The notes: a model not told the origin generated them from the letters alone. Counted from the stretch's first letter, positions 25,447 through 35,732 are shown. The stretch: 64,000 nucleotides of DNA from Idiomarina baltica OS145 (GCF_000152885.1 NZ_CH672406.1:195142-259141), one strand, 5' to 3'. Numbers and translations are program-made.

Positions 25447-26144
25447 TCTGAATACGTGCGCGAGGTTTGGTCATGGAAGTCTTTAAAAAACAAATAGGAC
25501 CCTTGGGCATTTTGTTTCATGCTTACTGGCACGGTATAGGCATCAGCAAAACGCTGAAATTCAATTTCCATTGAGAAATCTTCGACGGTTACGGAAGTCG
25601 CAGGCGAAAATTCATTTTTATTTTTTAATGCAATGCGCTGCAGTAAATCAGTTTTGGGTAAATAGGTGATGCGCGCTTCAATTTCATCGGCAAATTCAGA
25701 AAAGTCATCAAGCTTGGGTTTAAACGAGAATTGCCAAACGGACTGACCATTTTCAACCGATTCGCCAATAAATTCGAGCGAATCAATAATAATTAAGTCG
25801 GCGAGTGATTGGCTAGGTCCCTCTTCTTGTGCACGCGCCTTCGCTTCTGTGACACGCATTTGACGATATTCTTCAAGTCGCTCTTTGCTCGGCGCTTGTT
25901 GATTTTCACTGACGAGCTGCCAGCGATAGCCGTCTTCGTTGGCACCTAGATACTCTTCGACTCGTGTCGTATCACCAACTTTTGATTCACGATGATAATT
26001 AAACTCGACACCACGCTGTGCGCGTAAGTCCTCAATGGTTTTGATAATTTGTGCTTCTTTAGCATCTTGGTTGGCGTCTGACGTTTGGGCTGTCGCCAAC
26101 AAAGGGACTAAAGTTAGTAATAAAACGAATAGCTTATGATTCAT
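25338..26144 (-). CDS. Exported protein of unknown function
   Basis: 268 residues from ATG 26144, which begins a good signal peptide (MNHKLFVLLLTLVPLLATAQ); the frame extends 12 codons further up without need. The mature part is rich in Glu and Gln with beta-like segments (LADLIIIDSLEFIGES, VWQFSFKPKLDDF, ITYLPKTDLLQRIALKN), and resembles periplasmic proteins that handle other outer-membrane or lipoprotein-like partners; I do not recognise the family. The last 36 or so residues, ending KGSRTSSC, are encoded antisense to the ArsA-like gene and have low complexity, so this tail may be an extension acquired by loss of an earlier stop. Confidence 0.75.
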   Translation of the reverse strand: MNHKLFVLLLTLVPLLATAQTSDANQDAKEAQIIKTIEDLRAQRGVEFNYHRESKVGDTTRVEEYLGANEDGYRWQLVSENQQAPSKERLEEYRQMRVTEAKARAQEEGPSQSLADLIIIDSLEFIGESVENGQSVWQFSFKPKLDDFSEFADEIEARITYLPKTDLLQRIALKNKNEFSPATSVTVEDFSMEIEFQRFADAYTVPVSMKQNAQGSYLFFKDFHDQTSRTYSDYSLVPSADESNDENELSAAKPCGSSDSKGSRTSSC

Positions 26145-26229
26145 TGTTCTCTCGTTAATAATCAAAAATGAAAAATCCACGTAGTATAGTCATATTGTGT
26201 ACCACACTTACTCGAAAAGGAGAAACCAG

Positions 26230-27240
26230 ATGAAAGCCGTTGGCGTGAAAAAATCACTCCCCATCACCGAACAAGAGGCGCTTGTTGATATCGAAATCCC
26301 AAAGCCAAGTGTGGGTGACAACGAACTTTTAATAAAAGTAACCGCCGTCGCTGTTAATCCTGTAGATACCAAAATCCGCATGCGTATCGGACAAGCGGAT
26401 GATTATAAAGTTCTTGGGTGGGATGCTGTAGGTATTGTCGAAAATAAAGGGAAACACGTAAGTGGCTTCGAAATCGGTGATCGTGTGTACTATGCTGGCG
26501 ACATTAGCAAGCCAGGCTGTAATGCGGAATATCACTGCGTTGATTACCGTATTGTCGGTCACGCTCCACAATCACTCGATGATCTCGCGGCAGCAGCGCT
26601 CCCTTTAACCTCACTGACCGCGTGGGAACTTAGTTTTGACCGTCTGCAATTAAATCACCCATCAGTACATGAGCAGCGCTGTGTACTTATATTTGGCGGC
26701 GCCGGCGGAGTCGGTTCGATCATGATCCAGTTACTCAAACAATTGACCGATGTCACCGTGATTGCTACTGCGTCGCGAGACGAAACACAAGCATGGGTAA
26801 AACAACTCGGCGCCGATTATGTGATTAATCATCATGGCGATATCAAACAGCAGCTCGAAGGCTTACCACAACCTACGGATATTGCCCTGCTGACCCACAG
26901 TGGCGACTACTTTGAAACGGCAACCGAAGTAATAGCCCCGCAAGGCCGTATCGGCATCATTGATGATCCAGAGGATGCTTTAGATATCCGCTTACTCAAG
27001 CAAAAGAGTATCAGCTTACACTGGGAGTTTATGTACACACGTTCACTTTTTGAAACCGCTGATATCAGCGCTCAACGAGATATTTTGAATCAAGTATCAG
27101 AGCTTATAAACAACGGTCAAATCCGCTCAACCGAGGGCACACGCTTAAACGCAATGTCGGCAAGCACACTGAAACAAGCACATCAACTGCTTGAATCGGG
27201 AAAAGCTATCGGCAAGATCGTGCTACCCGTCGCATATTAA
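26230..27240 (+). CDS. Zinc-type alcohol dehydrogenase-like (MDR) oxidoreductase
   Basis: 336 residues from ATG 26230 (AAAGGAG upstream ends 11 nt before). The MDR fold is seen in the GroES-like N-terminus (VNPVDTKIRMRIGQ, LGWDAVGIVENKG) and the Rossmann motif FGGAGGVGSIMIQLL (about 152-166). The zinc-ligand cysteines of true alcohol dehydrogenases are not evident, so it is closer to the quinone-oxidoreductase-like subgroup (TIGR02817 type) that reduces enones with NADPH. Substrate unknown. It is isolated from its neighbours, with the RND promoter right after it. Confidence 0.88.
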   Translation: MKAVGVKKSLPITEQEALVDIEIPKPSVGDNELLIKVTAVAVNPVDTKIRMRIGQADDYKVLGWDAVGIVENKGKHVSGFEIGDRVYYAGDISKPGCNAEYHCVDYRIVGHAPQSLDDLAAAALPLTSLTAWELSFDRLQLNHPSVHEQRCVLIFGGAGGVGSIMIQLLKQLTDVTVIATASRDETQAWVKQLGADYVINHHGDIKQQLEGLPQPTDIALLTHSGDYFETATEVIAPQGRIGIIDDPEDALDIRLLKQKSISLHWEFMYTRSLFETADISAQRDILNQVSELINNGQIRSTEGTRLNAMSASTLKQAHQLLESGKAIGKIVLPVAY

Positions 27241-27241
27241 A

Positions 27242-27271
27242 TTTACAAACATACAAGCATGTATGTATAAT
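27242..27271 (+). promoter_or_regulatory. Sigma-70 promoter of the RND efflux operon
   Basis: TTTACA (27242-27247) and a perfect TATAAT (27266-27271) are separated by 18 bp, 41 nt before the start codon of the adaptor gene. The spacer carries the palindrome described at 27249-27266. Confidence 0.75.
27249..27266. promoter_or_regulatory. AcrR-like operator inside the RND promoter
   Basis: ACATACA (27249-27255) and TGTATGT (27260-27266) form a perfect 7-bp inverted repeat, matching in form the TACATACA...TGTATGTA operator of AcrR-type TetR repressors. It fills the space between -35 and -10, so a bound repressor would block RNA polymerase. No TetR gene is in the window, so the regulator would act from elsewhere. 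Confidence 0.7.
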
Positions 27272-27311
27272 AAAAACGTTAAATGATAATAGTTATGACT
27301 AGAGGTCGTTC

Positions 27312-28472
27312 ATGAAAAAGCGGAATACTCCTATTGCAGCGGTGCTCGCTGTTGCCCTCACCTCCGCTACCCTTTACGGGTGTAGTGATGAGCAGCAAGC
27401 CGCTGCTCAAGGTGGACAACAACAAGCGGTGCCAGTTGAAGCGTTAACCATCAAAACGCAGTCTGTCGAAATTCAAAACGAATTGCCCGGCCGTACCTCT
27501 GCCTATCGCGTGGCGGAAGTGCGTCCGCAGGTGAGCGGCGTGCTGCTTGAACGTAAGTTTGTGGAAGGCACAAAAGTCGAAAAAGGTCAGCAGTTATACC
27601 AAATCGACCCAGCCATTTATCAGGCTGAGGTCGCCAGTGCTCAAGCCGATTTTGAAAGCGCTAAAGCCGCACTTAAAGTGTCAGAATTACGTCAGAAGCG
27701 TTTAAAAGAACTGCTTGCAGATAAGGCTGTGAGTCAAGATGAATTTGATTCGGCTGAAGCGACGTATTTACAAAACAAAGCCGCTCTTGCGCTAGCAGAA
27801 GCTCAGCTCAAACGCGCCAAAATCAACTTGGAATACACCAAGGTTAAAGCGCCTATAACCGGGATTGTTGGACGTTCTAATGTTACCGAAGGCGCTTTGG
27901 TGACAGCTTCGCAAAGCACGCCCTTGGTGACCATCAATCAGCTTGACCCGATATACGTCGACATCAATCAGTCAAGCCGCGAGTTCCTCGAGCTCAAGGC
28001 AGAAATTGAATCGGGCCGTATTGAGGCAAATAAAAATGGTAACGCCCCCGTGTCACTGAGTTTGAACGGTTTAGACTACCAAACTCAAGGTGAACTGCTG
28101 TTCTCTGAGGTTAGCGTTGACCAAGACACAGGCGCGATTTTGCTCCGCGCTGAATTCCCTAACCCGGAGAATAACTTATACCCAGGCATGTTCGTACGTG
28201 CGAAGGTCAGCGAAGGTACCTTGAATAACGCTATTTTGGTTCCACAAGAGGCAGTTACACGCGACGTCCGCGGCCGTCCTTATGTCATGCTGATTAATGA
28301 TGAAAATAAAGTCGAGCAACGTATGGTGACCACCGCACGTGCTATCGACAACGAGTGGTTAATTAGCGACGGGCTCAACGCCGGTGACCGTATTGTCACC
28401 GCCGGCCTTCAGAAAATTAGACCCGGTGCACAAGTGACTGTGTCACAAGGTCAACAGCCAGCTTCCAAATAA
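27312..28472 (+). CDS. RND efflux periplasmic adaptor (AcrA/MexA type)
   Basis: 386 residues. A lipoprotein signal ends LYGCSDEQ (Cys at about 24). The membrane-fusion architecture is visible: beta-barrel and lipoyl pieces around VRPQVSGVLLERKFVEGTKVEKGQQLYQID, a coiled-coil hairpin at about 98-165 rich in Ala/Lys/Glu, and the second lipoyl half KAPITGIVGRSNVTEGALV. It bridges the RND pump to an outer-membrane channel (TolC-like; not in the window). It begins the two-gene operon under the AcrR-like operator; the pump gene follows after 12 nt. Confidence 0.95.
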   Translation: MKKRNTPIAAVLAVALTSATLYGCSDEQQAAAQGGQQQAVPVEALTIKTQSVEIQNELPGRTSAYRVAEVRPQVSGVLLERKFVEGTKVEKGQQLYQIDPAIYQAEVASAQADFESAKAALKVSELRQKRLKELLADKAVSQDEFDSAEATYLQNKAALALAEAQLKRAKINLEYTKVKAPITGIVGRSNVTEGALVTASQSTPLVTINQLDPIYVDINQSSREFLELKAEIESGRIEANKNGNAPVSLSLNGLDYQTQGELLFSEVSVDQDTGAILLRAEFPNPENNLYPGMFVRAKVSEGTLNNAILVPQEAVTRDVRGRPYVMLINDENKVEQRMVTTARAIDNEWLISDGLNAGDRIVTAGLQKIRPGAQVTVSQGQQPASK

Positions 28473-28484
28473 GGGAACGACAGA

Positions 28485-31400
28485 ATGGCCAAGTTTTTTA
28501 TAAATCGACCCATATTTGCGTGGGTGATTGCAATATTGGTGATGCTCGCGGGGACGATCTCTTTGATTCAGCTCCCTATTGCGCAGTACCCAACCATTGC
28601 ACCACCTGCGGTAGAAATCCAAGTTAACTATCCAGGCGCTAACGCCGAGACCGTGTCCAATACGGTAACTAAGGTGATTGAGCAAAATATGACAGGCGTT
28701 GATAACCTGCTGTATTTCTCGTCACAGAGTAACGCCGGTAGTGCTACAGTAAGCTTAACCTTTGCCTCGGGTACTGACCCGGATATTGCACAGGTTCAAG
28801 TGCAGAATAAGCTATCTCAAGCGACGCCTCAGTTACCGCAAGAAGTGCAGCAGCAAGGTATTACTGTTAGTAAATCCAGCAGTTCTTTCTTGATGGTTTT
28901 AGCCATGGTGGCTGAAGATGACCGTTATGAACAAACAGACTTGAGCGATTACCTCGCCTCCAATGTCCAAGATGCCGTGTCTCGGACCGAGGGTGTGGGT
29001 AACGTGCAAATCTTTGGTGCGCCTTATGCGATGCGTATTTGGGTGAAACCCGATGCGTTAGTCAATTACAATATGACTATTGCTGAACTGCAGTCCGCTA
29101 TTCGCGCTCAGAACGCTCAGGTAGCCGCAGGTCAATTAGGTGGCGCCCCCGCAGTTGAGGGACAACGCTTAAACGCAACGATCATTGCTCAGACGCGAAT
29201 GTCAGAACCGGATCAATTCGAGAATATTCTTCTTAAAGTGCTTCCCGATGGTTCGCAGGTCCGTTTGAAAGATGTCGCGCGTGTTGAACTCGGTGCAGAA
29301 AACTATGCCATTCAAGCAAACTATAATGGTAAGCCTGCCACTGGCTTGGCGATTCAGTTACAAACCGGCGCCAATGCGTTGGCAACAGCTGAAGCCGTTA
29401 AGCAAACCGTTGCTGAGCTAGAACCCTACTTCCCTGATGGGATGAAAATGGTGACGGCGTATGACACCACACCATTTATTAAGATCTCGATAAGCGAAGT
29501 GGCTCGGGTACTGATTGAAGCCATCATTCTCGTATTTGTGTTGATGTTTGTCTTCTTACAGAACTTACGAGCAACCCTCATCCCTACCCTTGCGATTCCG
29601 GTGGTTATTCTGGGTACCATGGGCGTCATGGCGCTTGCTGGCTTCTCAATCAATACCCTGACTATGTTTGGTATGGTGTTATCGATTGGCTTGCTGGTAG
29701 ACGATGCCATCGTTGTGGTGGAAAACGTTGAACGACTCATGTCTGAAGAAGGTTTGTCACCCAAACAAGCCACCATTAAGTCGATGGGACAAATCACCGG
29801 CGCGTTAGTGGCAATTGGTGTGGTCATGGCCGCTGTATTTGCACCGATGGCATTTTTCCCGGGTGCAACAGGGGCGGTTTATCGTCAATTCTCATTGACC
29901 ATCATCACGTCGATGAGTCTCTCGGTAATGGTCGCAATTATCTTCTCTCCTGCGCTATGTGCTACGTTGCTCAAGCCAGTGAAAAAGAAAGAGAATGGCG
30001 GCTGGGGACCACTAGGCTGGTTTAACCGCACATTGCAAAAAGCCACCATCAAATATCGCGACAGTGTGCATGGCATTCTGCGCCGCAGTATCCGTGTTGG
30101 TGTTCTCTATCTTGGCTTAGTTGCCGTATTAGCGTTCTTATTTACTCGCTTACCATCGGCTTTCTTACCGGATGAAGATCGCGGCGTATTCCTCACTCAA
30201 ATGCAATTACCCGTCGGCTCTACAATGGAGCAGTCGGTTGCCGTGATGGATCGTATCGAAAACTATTACCTCAACGAAGAAGACGCCGTCCAGTCGGTAT
30301 TCTCAGTGGTTGGTTTTAGCTTCTCCGGTCGTAGTCAAAACAACGGTATTGCTTTCGTGCGTTTGAAAGATTGGAGTGAACGAAACGAAAGCCAAGACGT
30401 GACAGATGTGATTGGTCGTGCATTTGGTTTCTTTGCCAGTGTTAAAGAAGCCATGATCTTTGCCTTCAACCTCCCTCCTATTCCAGAGTTAGGTACCGCC
30501 ACTGGCTTTAACTTGTACTTGCAAGACCGCGGTAACTTAGGCCACCAAGCGTTGCTTGATGCGCGTAACCAGTTGCTCGGTATGGCATCACAGAACCCGA
30601 TGCTGCAACAAGTTCGTCCTAACGGTTTGGAAGATGCGCCGCAACTTAAAGTTGATGTGGACTATGAGAAAGCCACTGCGCTAGGTCTCACCATTGAAAA
30701 CATCAACAACACGCTCAGTGCGGCTTGGGGTTCATCTTACATCAATGACTTTATTGACCGTGGTCGCGTTAAGCGCGTTTACTTGCAAGGTGAAGCCGAT
30801 GCGCGCATGTTGCCAGAAGACGTGAGCGAATGGTATGTCCGCAATAACCAAGGCGACATGGTACCGTTCAGCTCTTTTGCTAGCTGGGAATGGACCTATG
30901 GTCCACAGCGTATTGAGAGCTACAACGGGGTCTCGGCGATGGAGATCCAAGGCCAAGCAGCGCCTGGCTACTCATCAGGCGAGGCTATGATGGCGATGGA
31001 GCAATTGATCAGTAAACTACCTAACGGCATTGGCTATGAATGGACGGGTACGTCGTTGCAGGAACAGCAGTCGGGTGACTTTGCCCCTATTCTGTATACG
31101 ATTTCGATCTTTGTCGTATTCCTGTGCTTAGCCGCACTATATGAGAGTTGGTCGATTCCATTCTCAGTCATGTTGGTCGTACCTTTGGGTATTTTAGGTG
31201 CCGTCATCGCAACGATGCTGCGCGGTATTCAAAACGATGTTTACTTCCAAGTTGGCTTGTTGACAACCGTTGGTGTGTCGGCGCGTAACGCTATCTTGAT
31301 TGTTGAGTTTGCCAAGGACTTACAAGAGCAAGGTAAAGACCTGTTGGAAGCGACACTCGAAGCCGTTCGCTTACGTCTGCGTCCGATACTTATGACATCA

Positions 31401-31586
31401 CTCGCGTTTATCTTTGGTGTCATGCCATTAGCGCTGAGCTCGGGTGCAGGTGCTGCAAGTCGTAACGCCATCGGTACGAGTGTCATCGGGGGGATGCTAG
31501 GTGGTACGATACTGGCCATCTTCTTCGTGCCGTTATTCTTCTACACTGTTCGCAAGGTGTTCCCACCTAAGCAGCAGGAAGAGTAA
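28485..31586 (+). CDS. RND multidrug efflux permease (AcrB/HAE1 type)
   Basis: 1033 residues, standard for AcrB-type pumps. It starts [25 protein letters not shown]4 carries the proton-relay aspartates in [18 protein letters not shown] (about 400-417); further landmarks are [17 protein letters not shown] and, in the second repeat, [20 protein letters not shown]. The hydrophobic-amphiphilic efflux (HAE1) subgroup exports dyes, detergents and antibiotics from the periplasm using proton motive force. It is in one operon with the adaptor and ends at a strong terminator. Confidence 0.97.
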   Translation: MAKFFINRPIFAWVIAILVMLAGTISLIQLPIAQYPTIAPPAVEIQVNYPGANAETVSNTVTKVIEQNMTGVDNLLYFSSQSNAGSATVSLTFASGTDPDIAQVQVQNKLSQATPQLPQEVQQQGITVSKSSSSFLMVLAMVAEDDRYEQTDLSDYLASNVQDAVSRTEGVGNVQIFGAPYAMRIWVKPDALVNYNMTIAELQSAIRAQNAQVAAGQLGGAPAVEGQRLNATIIAQTRMSEPDQFENILLKVLPDGSQVRLKDVARVELGAENYAIQANYNGKPATGLAIQLQTGANALATAEAVKQTVAELEPYFPDGMKMVTAYDTTPFIKISISEVARVLIEAIILVFVLMFVFLQNLRATLIPTLAIPVVILGTMGVMALAGFSINTLTMFGMVLSIGLLVDDAIVVVENVERLMSEEGLSPKQATIKSMGQITGALVAIGVVMAAVFAPMAFFPGATGAVYRQFSLTIITSMSLSVMVAIIFSPALCATLLKPVKKKENGGWGPLGWFNRTLQKATIKYRDSVHGILRRSIRVGVLYLGLVAVLAFLFTRLPSAFLPDEDRGVFLTQMQLPVGSTMEQSVAVMDRIENYYLNEEDAVQSVFSVVGFSFSGRSQNNGIAFVRLKDWSERNESQDVTDVIGRAFGFFASVKEAMIFAFNLPPIPELGTATGFNLYLQDRGNLGHQALLDARNQLLGMASQNPMLQQVRPNGLEDAPQLKVDVDYEKATALGLTIENINNTLSAAWGSSYINDFIDRGRVKRVYLQGEADARMLPEDVSEWYVRNNQGDMVPFSSFASWEWTYGPQRIESYNGVSAMEIQGQAAPGYSSGEAMMAMEQLISKLPNGIGYEWTGTSLQEQQSGDFAPILYTISIFVVFLCLAALYESWSIPFSVMLVVPLGILGAVIATMLRGIQNDVYFQVGLLTTVGVSARNAILIVEFAKDLQEQGKDLLEATLEAVRLRLRPILMTSLAFIFGVMPLALSSGAGAASRNAIGTSVIGGMLGGTILAIFFVPLFFYTVRKVFPPKQQEE

Positions 31587-31601
31587 TAATTCCCAAGACA
31601 C

Positions 31602-31634
31602 AAAAAAGCCCAGCTACAGTAGCTGGGCTTTTTT
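31602..31634. terminator. Bidirectional intrinsic terminator after the RND operon
   Basis: AGCCCAGCTA and TAGCTGGGCT form a 10-bp perfect stem (31607-31628), flanked by A6 before and T7 after. It serves the RND operon on the plus strand and the convergent small gene on the minus strand. Confidence 0.95.
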
Positions 31635-31647
31635 TATACACGAAGAA

Positions 31648-31992
31648 TTAAGATTTATCGTTTTTATCAGATAAATCTTTATATTCACCGTCAATAACTG
31701 AGCCTTCACTATTTCGTTCAGAGTAATGACGCTCTGCTTCTTGCTGTGCTTGCCGTTGTTGCTCAAACTGCTGTTTGGCTTGCTTTCGCATTTGCCACAT
31801 TTGCTTAATCGCATGGCGTTGCTTCCACATCACCGGTATCAACAAGACAAAGCCCACAGCAAGAACGATTAAGCCAAAAGCAATCGAGAAACCGACGATG
31901 GCAAGTAGCATAATGATGCCGAGTATTCGGCCCACTACACTACCGCCCGAGTTAGCTTGGCGGACATAGATTCGGTTTTTGTACTGATTCAT
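31648..31992 (-). CDS. Small membrane protein with coiled-coil tail
   Basis: 114 residues. A Gly-rich helix region (GGSVVGRILGIIMLLAIVGFSIAFGLIVLAVGFVLLIPVM, about residues 16-55) makes one long or two short membrane helices. It is followed by a Gln/Glu/Lys-rich stretch (about 60-90) likely to be helical or coiled coil. I do not recognise a named family. It lies 66 bp downstream of the M28 peptidase gene and ends at the bidirectional terminator. Confidence 0.75.
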   Translation of the reverse strand: MNQYKNRIYVRQANSGGSVVGRILGIIMLLAIVGFSIAFGLIVLAVGFVLLIPVMWKQRHAIKQMWQMRKQAKQQFEQQRQAQQEAERHYSERNSEGSVIDGEYKDLSDKNDKS

Positions 31993-32058
31993 AGGTACTC
32001 CTCAATCCTCTAGTAATTAGGACAACACCGTTAACAATCCGTTCCGCCTGTAAACAGA

Positions 32059-33750
32059 TTACTTACGCTGCTCTTCGGTTTCTTTACGTATCGCTTCAAA
32101 CTCATTACCCTCAGCCCATTGCGGCCAGTCGCGTGAGTTTGCCAACGAACGCCCTAACTGATAGAACGCTGATAAATCCTGTTGCGTTCCTCGTAAGTCC
32201 CAGTCCGGGTTATATTCATCGGCTGGCTTGTGATACGCCTCAGCGACATACTTAGCACGTTGCTCTTCAGTCCACTCTTTACCTTTCGTGATATGGTCAT
32301 TACCACCTTCGGCGTACAGCATCGGTACACCTTTTTTCGCCAAATTGAAATGATCTGAGCGATAAAAGAAGCCTGCTTCCGGTGTCGGATTAGGGGTTAA
32401 ATAACGACCTTGCTCCTCAAGAAACGGTTGTACATATTCATCCATTTCTGAGTTCCCGTACCCAATGACCACGAGGTCTTTCATAGGACCATAAACGTTC
32501 ATAACATCCATATTGATGCCACCGACCGCTTTTGCAAGGGGGAACAATGGATGATCGGCGTACCACGCTGAACCTAACAAGCCGCTCTCTTCGGCGCCAA
32601 CCGCTGCAAATACGATAGAACGCTCCGGCGCAGGTTGTTGTGCGAATTTTTCAGCAATGGCGAGTAAGCCCGCTGTGCCAGACGCATTGTCCTGCGCACC
32701 ATTATAAATGGGATCATCTTCTCGCACTGGATCCGTGCCTAGGTGATCATGGTGCGCCATATAAATGACATGTTCTTCCGGATATTTGGTTCCTTCGATA
32801 TAACCCACAACATTATTGGTATCTAAGAACTCAAACTTATTTTTAACCGATACCGATGCTTGCGCGTTTAACGGCATCGCTTCGAAGTCATCACTTAAGG
32901 CTTTTTGCCGCGCATCTTCAAGCGTCATACCTTGTTTTGCGAACAGCTTTTCGGCACTGTCTTTGGTAATCCAACCTTCGATTTTAGCGCGATCCATATT
33001 GTTGTTCTCGCGTTTTAAGTCGAAACGCACGGGCGAACCACCTGCAACAACGCCCCAACCGTAACCGGCTGGACCCGTTTCATGAATAATCAAAGCACCC
33101 GCCGCGCCTTGACGTGCAGCTTCTTCATATTTATAGGTCCAACGACCATAATAGGTCATCGCATTACCGTTAAAGAGCTCAGGATCTTGTGTCGCGTAGC
33201 CGGGATCGTTGACAAACATCACCACGGTCTTACCTTCAACGTCGAGACCCTCATAATCATTCCAGTCATATTCGGGTGCCACGATACCGTAGCCGACAAA
33301 CACCATGTCGCTGTCACTCAGATCTACTTCATCTGTGACCTGCATAGTCCAAGCCATCATCTCAGTACGATACTTCATGGCTTCAGGCGCGTTGTCACCG
33401 CTAAAGGTCATATCACTGACTTTGTACGGCATGATCTTGACCAGTGGAAACGGTTGACGATAACTATTGTTTTCCTTGTCAATTGGCTTTAAGCCCCACT
33501 CACGGAAGTGGTTTTCAATAAATGATACGACCTTTTCTTCCCCCGCAGATGCAGGTTCGCGTCCTTCAAATTCGTCTGACGAAATCGTTTTTAGGTAATC
33601 CCGAAAATTAGGATTAAATGCTGACCCTTTCAAATCAGCGGGTTGCTTATCAACCTTGGTTTGTTCCGCTGCTGACGTATCTTGCGACTGCTGCGGACCA
33701 CACGCTGTGAGCACGGCTAATGCCACCGCGCTTATGATCAGTGGTTTCAT
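32059..33750 (-). CDS. Lipoprotein M28-family metallopeptidase
   Basis: 563 residues with a lipoprotein signal (ALAVLTACGPQQ; Cys near residue 17). A PA-domain insert spans roughly 130-265. The M28 zinc centre is visible as MAHHDHLGTD (His, about 335), QDNASGTAG (Asp), GAEESGLLGSAW (Glu-Glu), INMDVMN (Asp) and a late SDHFNLAKKGVPM (His). Such enzymes are co-catalytic di-zinc aminopeptidases. The lipid anchor places it at the outer membrane, facing the periplasm or surface. It follows the DUF192 gene by 14 nt. Confidence 0.93.
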   Translation of the reverse strand: MKPLIISAVALAVLTACGPQQSQDTSAAEQTKVDKQPADLKGSAFNPNFRDYLKTISSDEFEGREPASAGEEKVVSFIENHFREWGLKPIDKENNSYRQPFPLVKIMPYKVSDMTFSGDNAPEAMKYRTEMMAWTMQVTDEVDLSDSDMVFVGYGIVAPEYDWNDYEGLDVEGKTVVMFVNDPGYATQDPELFNGNAMTYYGRWTYKYEEAARQGAAGALIIHETGPAGYGWGVVAGGSPVRFDLKRENNNMDRAKIEGWITKDSAEKLFAKQGMTLEDARQKALSDDFEAMPLNAQASVSVKNKFEFLDTNNVVGYIEGTKYPEEHVIYMAHHDHLGTDPVREDDPIYNGAQDNASGTAGLLAIAEKFAQQPAPERSIVFAAVGAEESGLLGSAWYADHPLFPLAKAVGGINMDVMNVYGPMKDLVVIGYGNSEMDEYVQPFLEEQGRYLTPNPTPEAGFFYRSDHFNLAKKGVPMLYAEGGNDHITKGKEWTEEQRAKYVAEAYHKPADEYNPDWDLRGTQQDLSAFYQLGRSLANSRDWPQWAEGNEFEAIRKETEEQRK

Positions 33751-33764
33751 CGCTTCTCCCCTTT

Positions 33765-34271
33765 TTAGTTATTTTGACACTGCTCATTTTCGTTGAGCGG
33801 TGGATTGATATGCACACGATCGCCCATTCGGATATCATGTTTAGCTAAGAAACCGGCGTTCAGCTCAAGCACGTTGTAATAAGGCTCTCCGGGTGCATAA
33901 CTGCGACACAGACGTGGGTCATCACTACCACACGGCATCATCGTAAACGTTTTTACGATACTGCCATCCTTTGCTAAATAGGCAATATCAAGTGGAATAA
34001 GGGTTTGGTACATCCAAAAACCCGATCCGCCCGGGCGTTGATTCGGATAGCGAAACAACATCCCCGAGTACTCACCCAGTTCCGTACGCTGCATTAAGCC
34101 GCGTGCCTGCTGAGCCATTGAGTCCGCAAATTCTACCGTAATGGGCTGTTCAACGCCTTCGAGACACACGTGCCCTTGTTCAAAATTTTGTGGTTCGGGT
34201 ACCGACCACTGTTGCGCTACTGCACTTACGCTCAGCGCACTTAACCAGCCTATCAATGCTACTTTAATCAT
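33765..34271 (-). CDS. Exported DUF192 protein
   Basis: 168 residues with a signal peptide (IKVALIGWLSALSVSAVAQQ). The DUF192 core reads VEFADSMAQQARGLMQRTEL, GMLFRYPNQRPGGSGFWMYQT, PLDIAYLAKDGSIVKTF and YNVLELNAGFLAKHDIRMGD. The family is widespread, small and without a settled biochemical role. Three Cys residues (CLEG, PCGS, LCRS) could pair in the periplasm. The gene stands between selO and the M28 peptidase on the same strand with short gaps (63 and 14 nt). Confidence 0.9.
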   Translation of the reverse strand: MIKVALIGWLSALSVSAVAQQWSVPEPQNFEQGHVCLEGVEQPITVEFADSMAQQARGLMQRTELGEYSGMLFRYPNQRPGGSGFWMYQTLIPLDIAYLAKDGSIVKTFTMMPCGSDDPRLCRSYAPGEPYYNVLELNAGFLAKHDIRMGDRVHINPPLNENEQCQNN

Positions 34272-34334
34272 GATTCATCGTCCTTAGATGTAACCCCTTG
34301 ATTGTGTCCTATCCCGCTGCAAAGCGCAATGCTG

Positions 34335-35732
34335 CTAGCTCGAACACGACAGTGAATTGACCTGTTCGCCTTCCATCGGTGGTTGCTGCCAATGACCGAG
34401 TTCTTCAGCGCTTAAAGGCTCTCCGGTAAGTGCCGCCAAATAGCTTTCCGCAGGCGCCCAATTGCCCTGCTCTGCCTGTGTAATGACCTCAACAAGATGA
34501 TGATTACGTAACGAAACATGAGGATTAGACTGAGCCATAGTACTCAACTCGGGTTGTCGTTCGTTATAGCCCATGTAATTGTCATACCACGCTTTGAAAA
34601 GTGTATCATTCGGCATAGCTTGCTCGCCCCTTAAGATGTTTTGCAACATGATAAAGCTGCCTTGGAAGTCCCACTCAAAGCGTTGCATGAGACCCATCCA
34701 TTCCCCGACCAGTTTAAAGGCATCAGCATCGTCGCCGGGCGCAAGACCTAAGCGCTTTCTCATTCGCTTCAGATAGTACTGTTGCAAGAAATCCTCGTAG
34801 TCATTTAAAACAGGCGCCAACGCATCAACAGGAAATATCAGCGAAAGTGCTTGGCTCAGTCGTTGTAAATTCCATAGACCAACGCTCGGTTGGCGCAGAA
34901 AACTATAACGACCGCGTTGGTCGGTGTGATTAAAAATTTGTTGAGGAATAAAGGTATCGAATACCGTATACGGGCCAAAATCAAAGGTCTCGCCACAGAT
35001 ACTCATATTATCCGTATTCATCACGCCATGAATAAAACCGAACGCCTGCCAGTCCGCAATCATCTCAGCGGTCGCTTTAACCACTGCACGAAACTGCTCA
35101 ACCGGCTCAGCGTCAACAAGTGCTGGCCAACAGCGCTGCATGACATGTTGCCAAAGTTGCTTTTGCTCAGAGACCAAACGTTCGCTATAGCAGTATTCGA
35201 AATGGCCAAATCTCACATGAGTTTTAGCAACGCGTGCTAACATTGCCCCGGGCTCTATGCGTTCGCGTTGTATCCCCTGGTGCGAGCTGACTAAGGCAAG
35301 TGCACGGGTCGTCGCAATGTTCCAATGGTGTAATGTTTCGCTAGCAAAATACTCGCGCAGACTGGAGCGCAAAACTGCACGACCATCACCGCCTCGGCTG
35401 TAAGCCGTCGGTCCCGCGCCTTTAAGATGCAAATCGCTTAACTCACCGGCTTTATTTGACAGTTCGCCGAGCAATACACCACGCCCGTCACCCAAATCTG
35501 GATTAAACACACCGAATTGATGCCCAACATATTTCTGCGCATGACCCACTTGCGCTACATTACCTAAACACCACTCACGAAGCGCGTTGACCGTTCTATC
35601 AGCTAAGCCGAACTCAGTCGCAAGTGATTGATTGAACAGCCTAATTCGCGCGCTATCAAGGGGCTTCACTCGATGCTGACTGACCAAGTTGGGGAATGTT
35701 TCGGCGTACTGTTGGCTTAGCACTAAACTCAT
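34335..35732 (-). CDS. selO: Protein adenylyltransferase SelO (YdiU)
   Basis: 465 residues. The SelO pseudokinase fold is marked by VGHQFGVFNPDLGDGRGVLLGEL, LHLKGAGPTAYSRGGDGRAVLRSSLREYF, and the metal/ATP site FIHGVMNTDNMSICGETFDFGPY. SelO moves AMP from ATP to Ser/Thr/Tyr of target proteins (AMPylation), with a role in redox stress. The C-terminus LSCSS has Cys at the antepenultimate position, where eukaryotic SelO has selenocysteine; here the codon is TGT and the stop TAG, so no selenocysteine is used. The length fits short bacterial members. Confidence 0.95.
   Translation of the reverse strand: MSLVLSQQYAETFPNLVSQHRVKPLDSARIRLFNQSLATEFGLADRTVNALREWCLGNVAQVGHAQKYVGHQFGVFNPDLGDGRGVLLGELSNKAGELSDLHLKGAGPTAYSRGGDGRAVLRSSLREYFASETLHHWNIATTRALALVSSHQGIQRERIEPGAMLARVAKTHVRFGHFEYCYSERLVSEQKQLWQHVMQRCWPALVDAEPVEQFRAVVKATAEMIADWQAFGFIHGVMNTDNMSICGETFDFGPYTVFDTFIPQQIFNHTDQRGRYSFLRQPSVGLWNLQRLSQALSLIFPVDALAPVLNDYEDFLQQYYLKRMRKRLGLAPGDDADAFKLVGEWMGLMQRFEWDFQGSFIMLQNILRGEQAMPNDTLFKAWYDNYMGYNERQPELSTMAQSNPHVSLRNHHLVEVITQAEQGNWAPAESYLAALTGEPLSAEELGHWQQPPMEGEQVNSLSCSS

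Noticed and set aside
34330-34345. Selenocysteine (UGA) read-through in selO
   Set aside because: The codon at the corresponding place is TGT and the gene ends with TAG; no UGA is involved.
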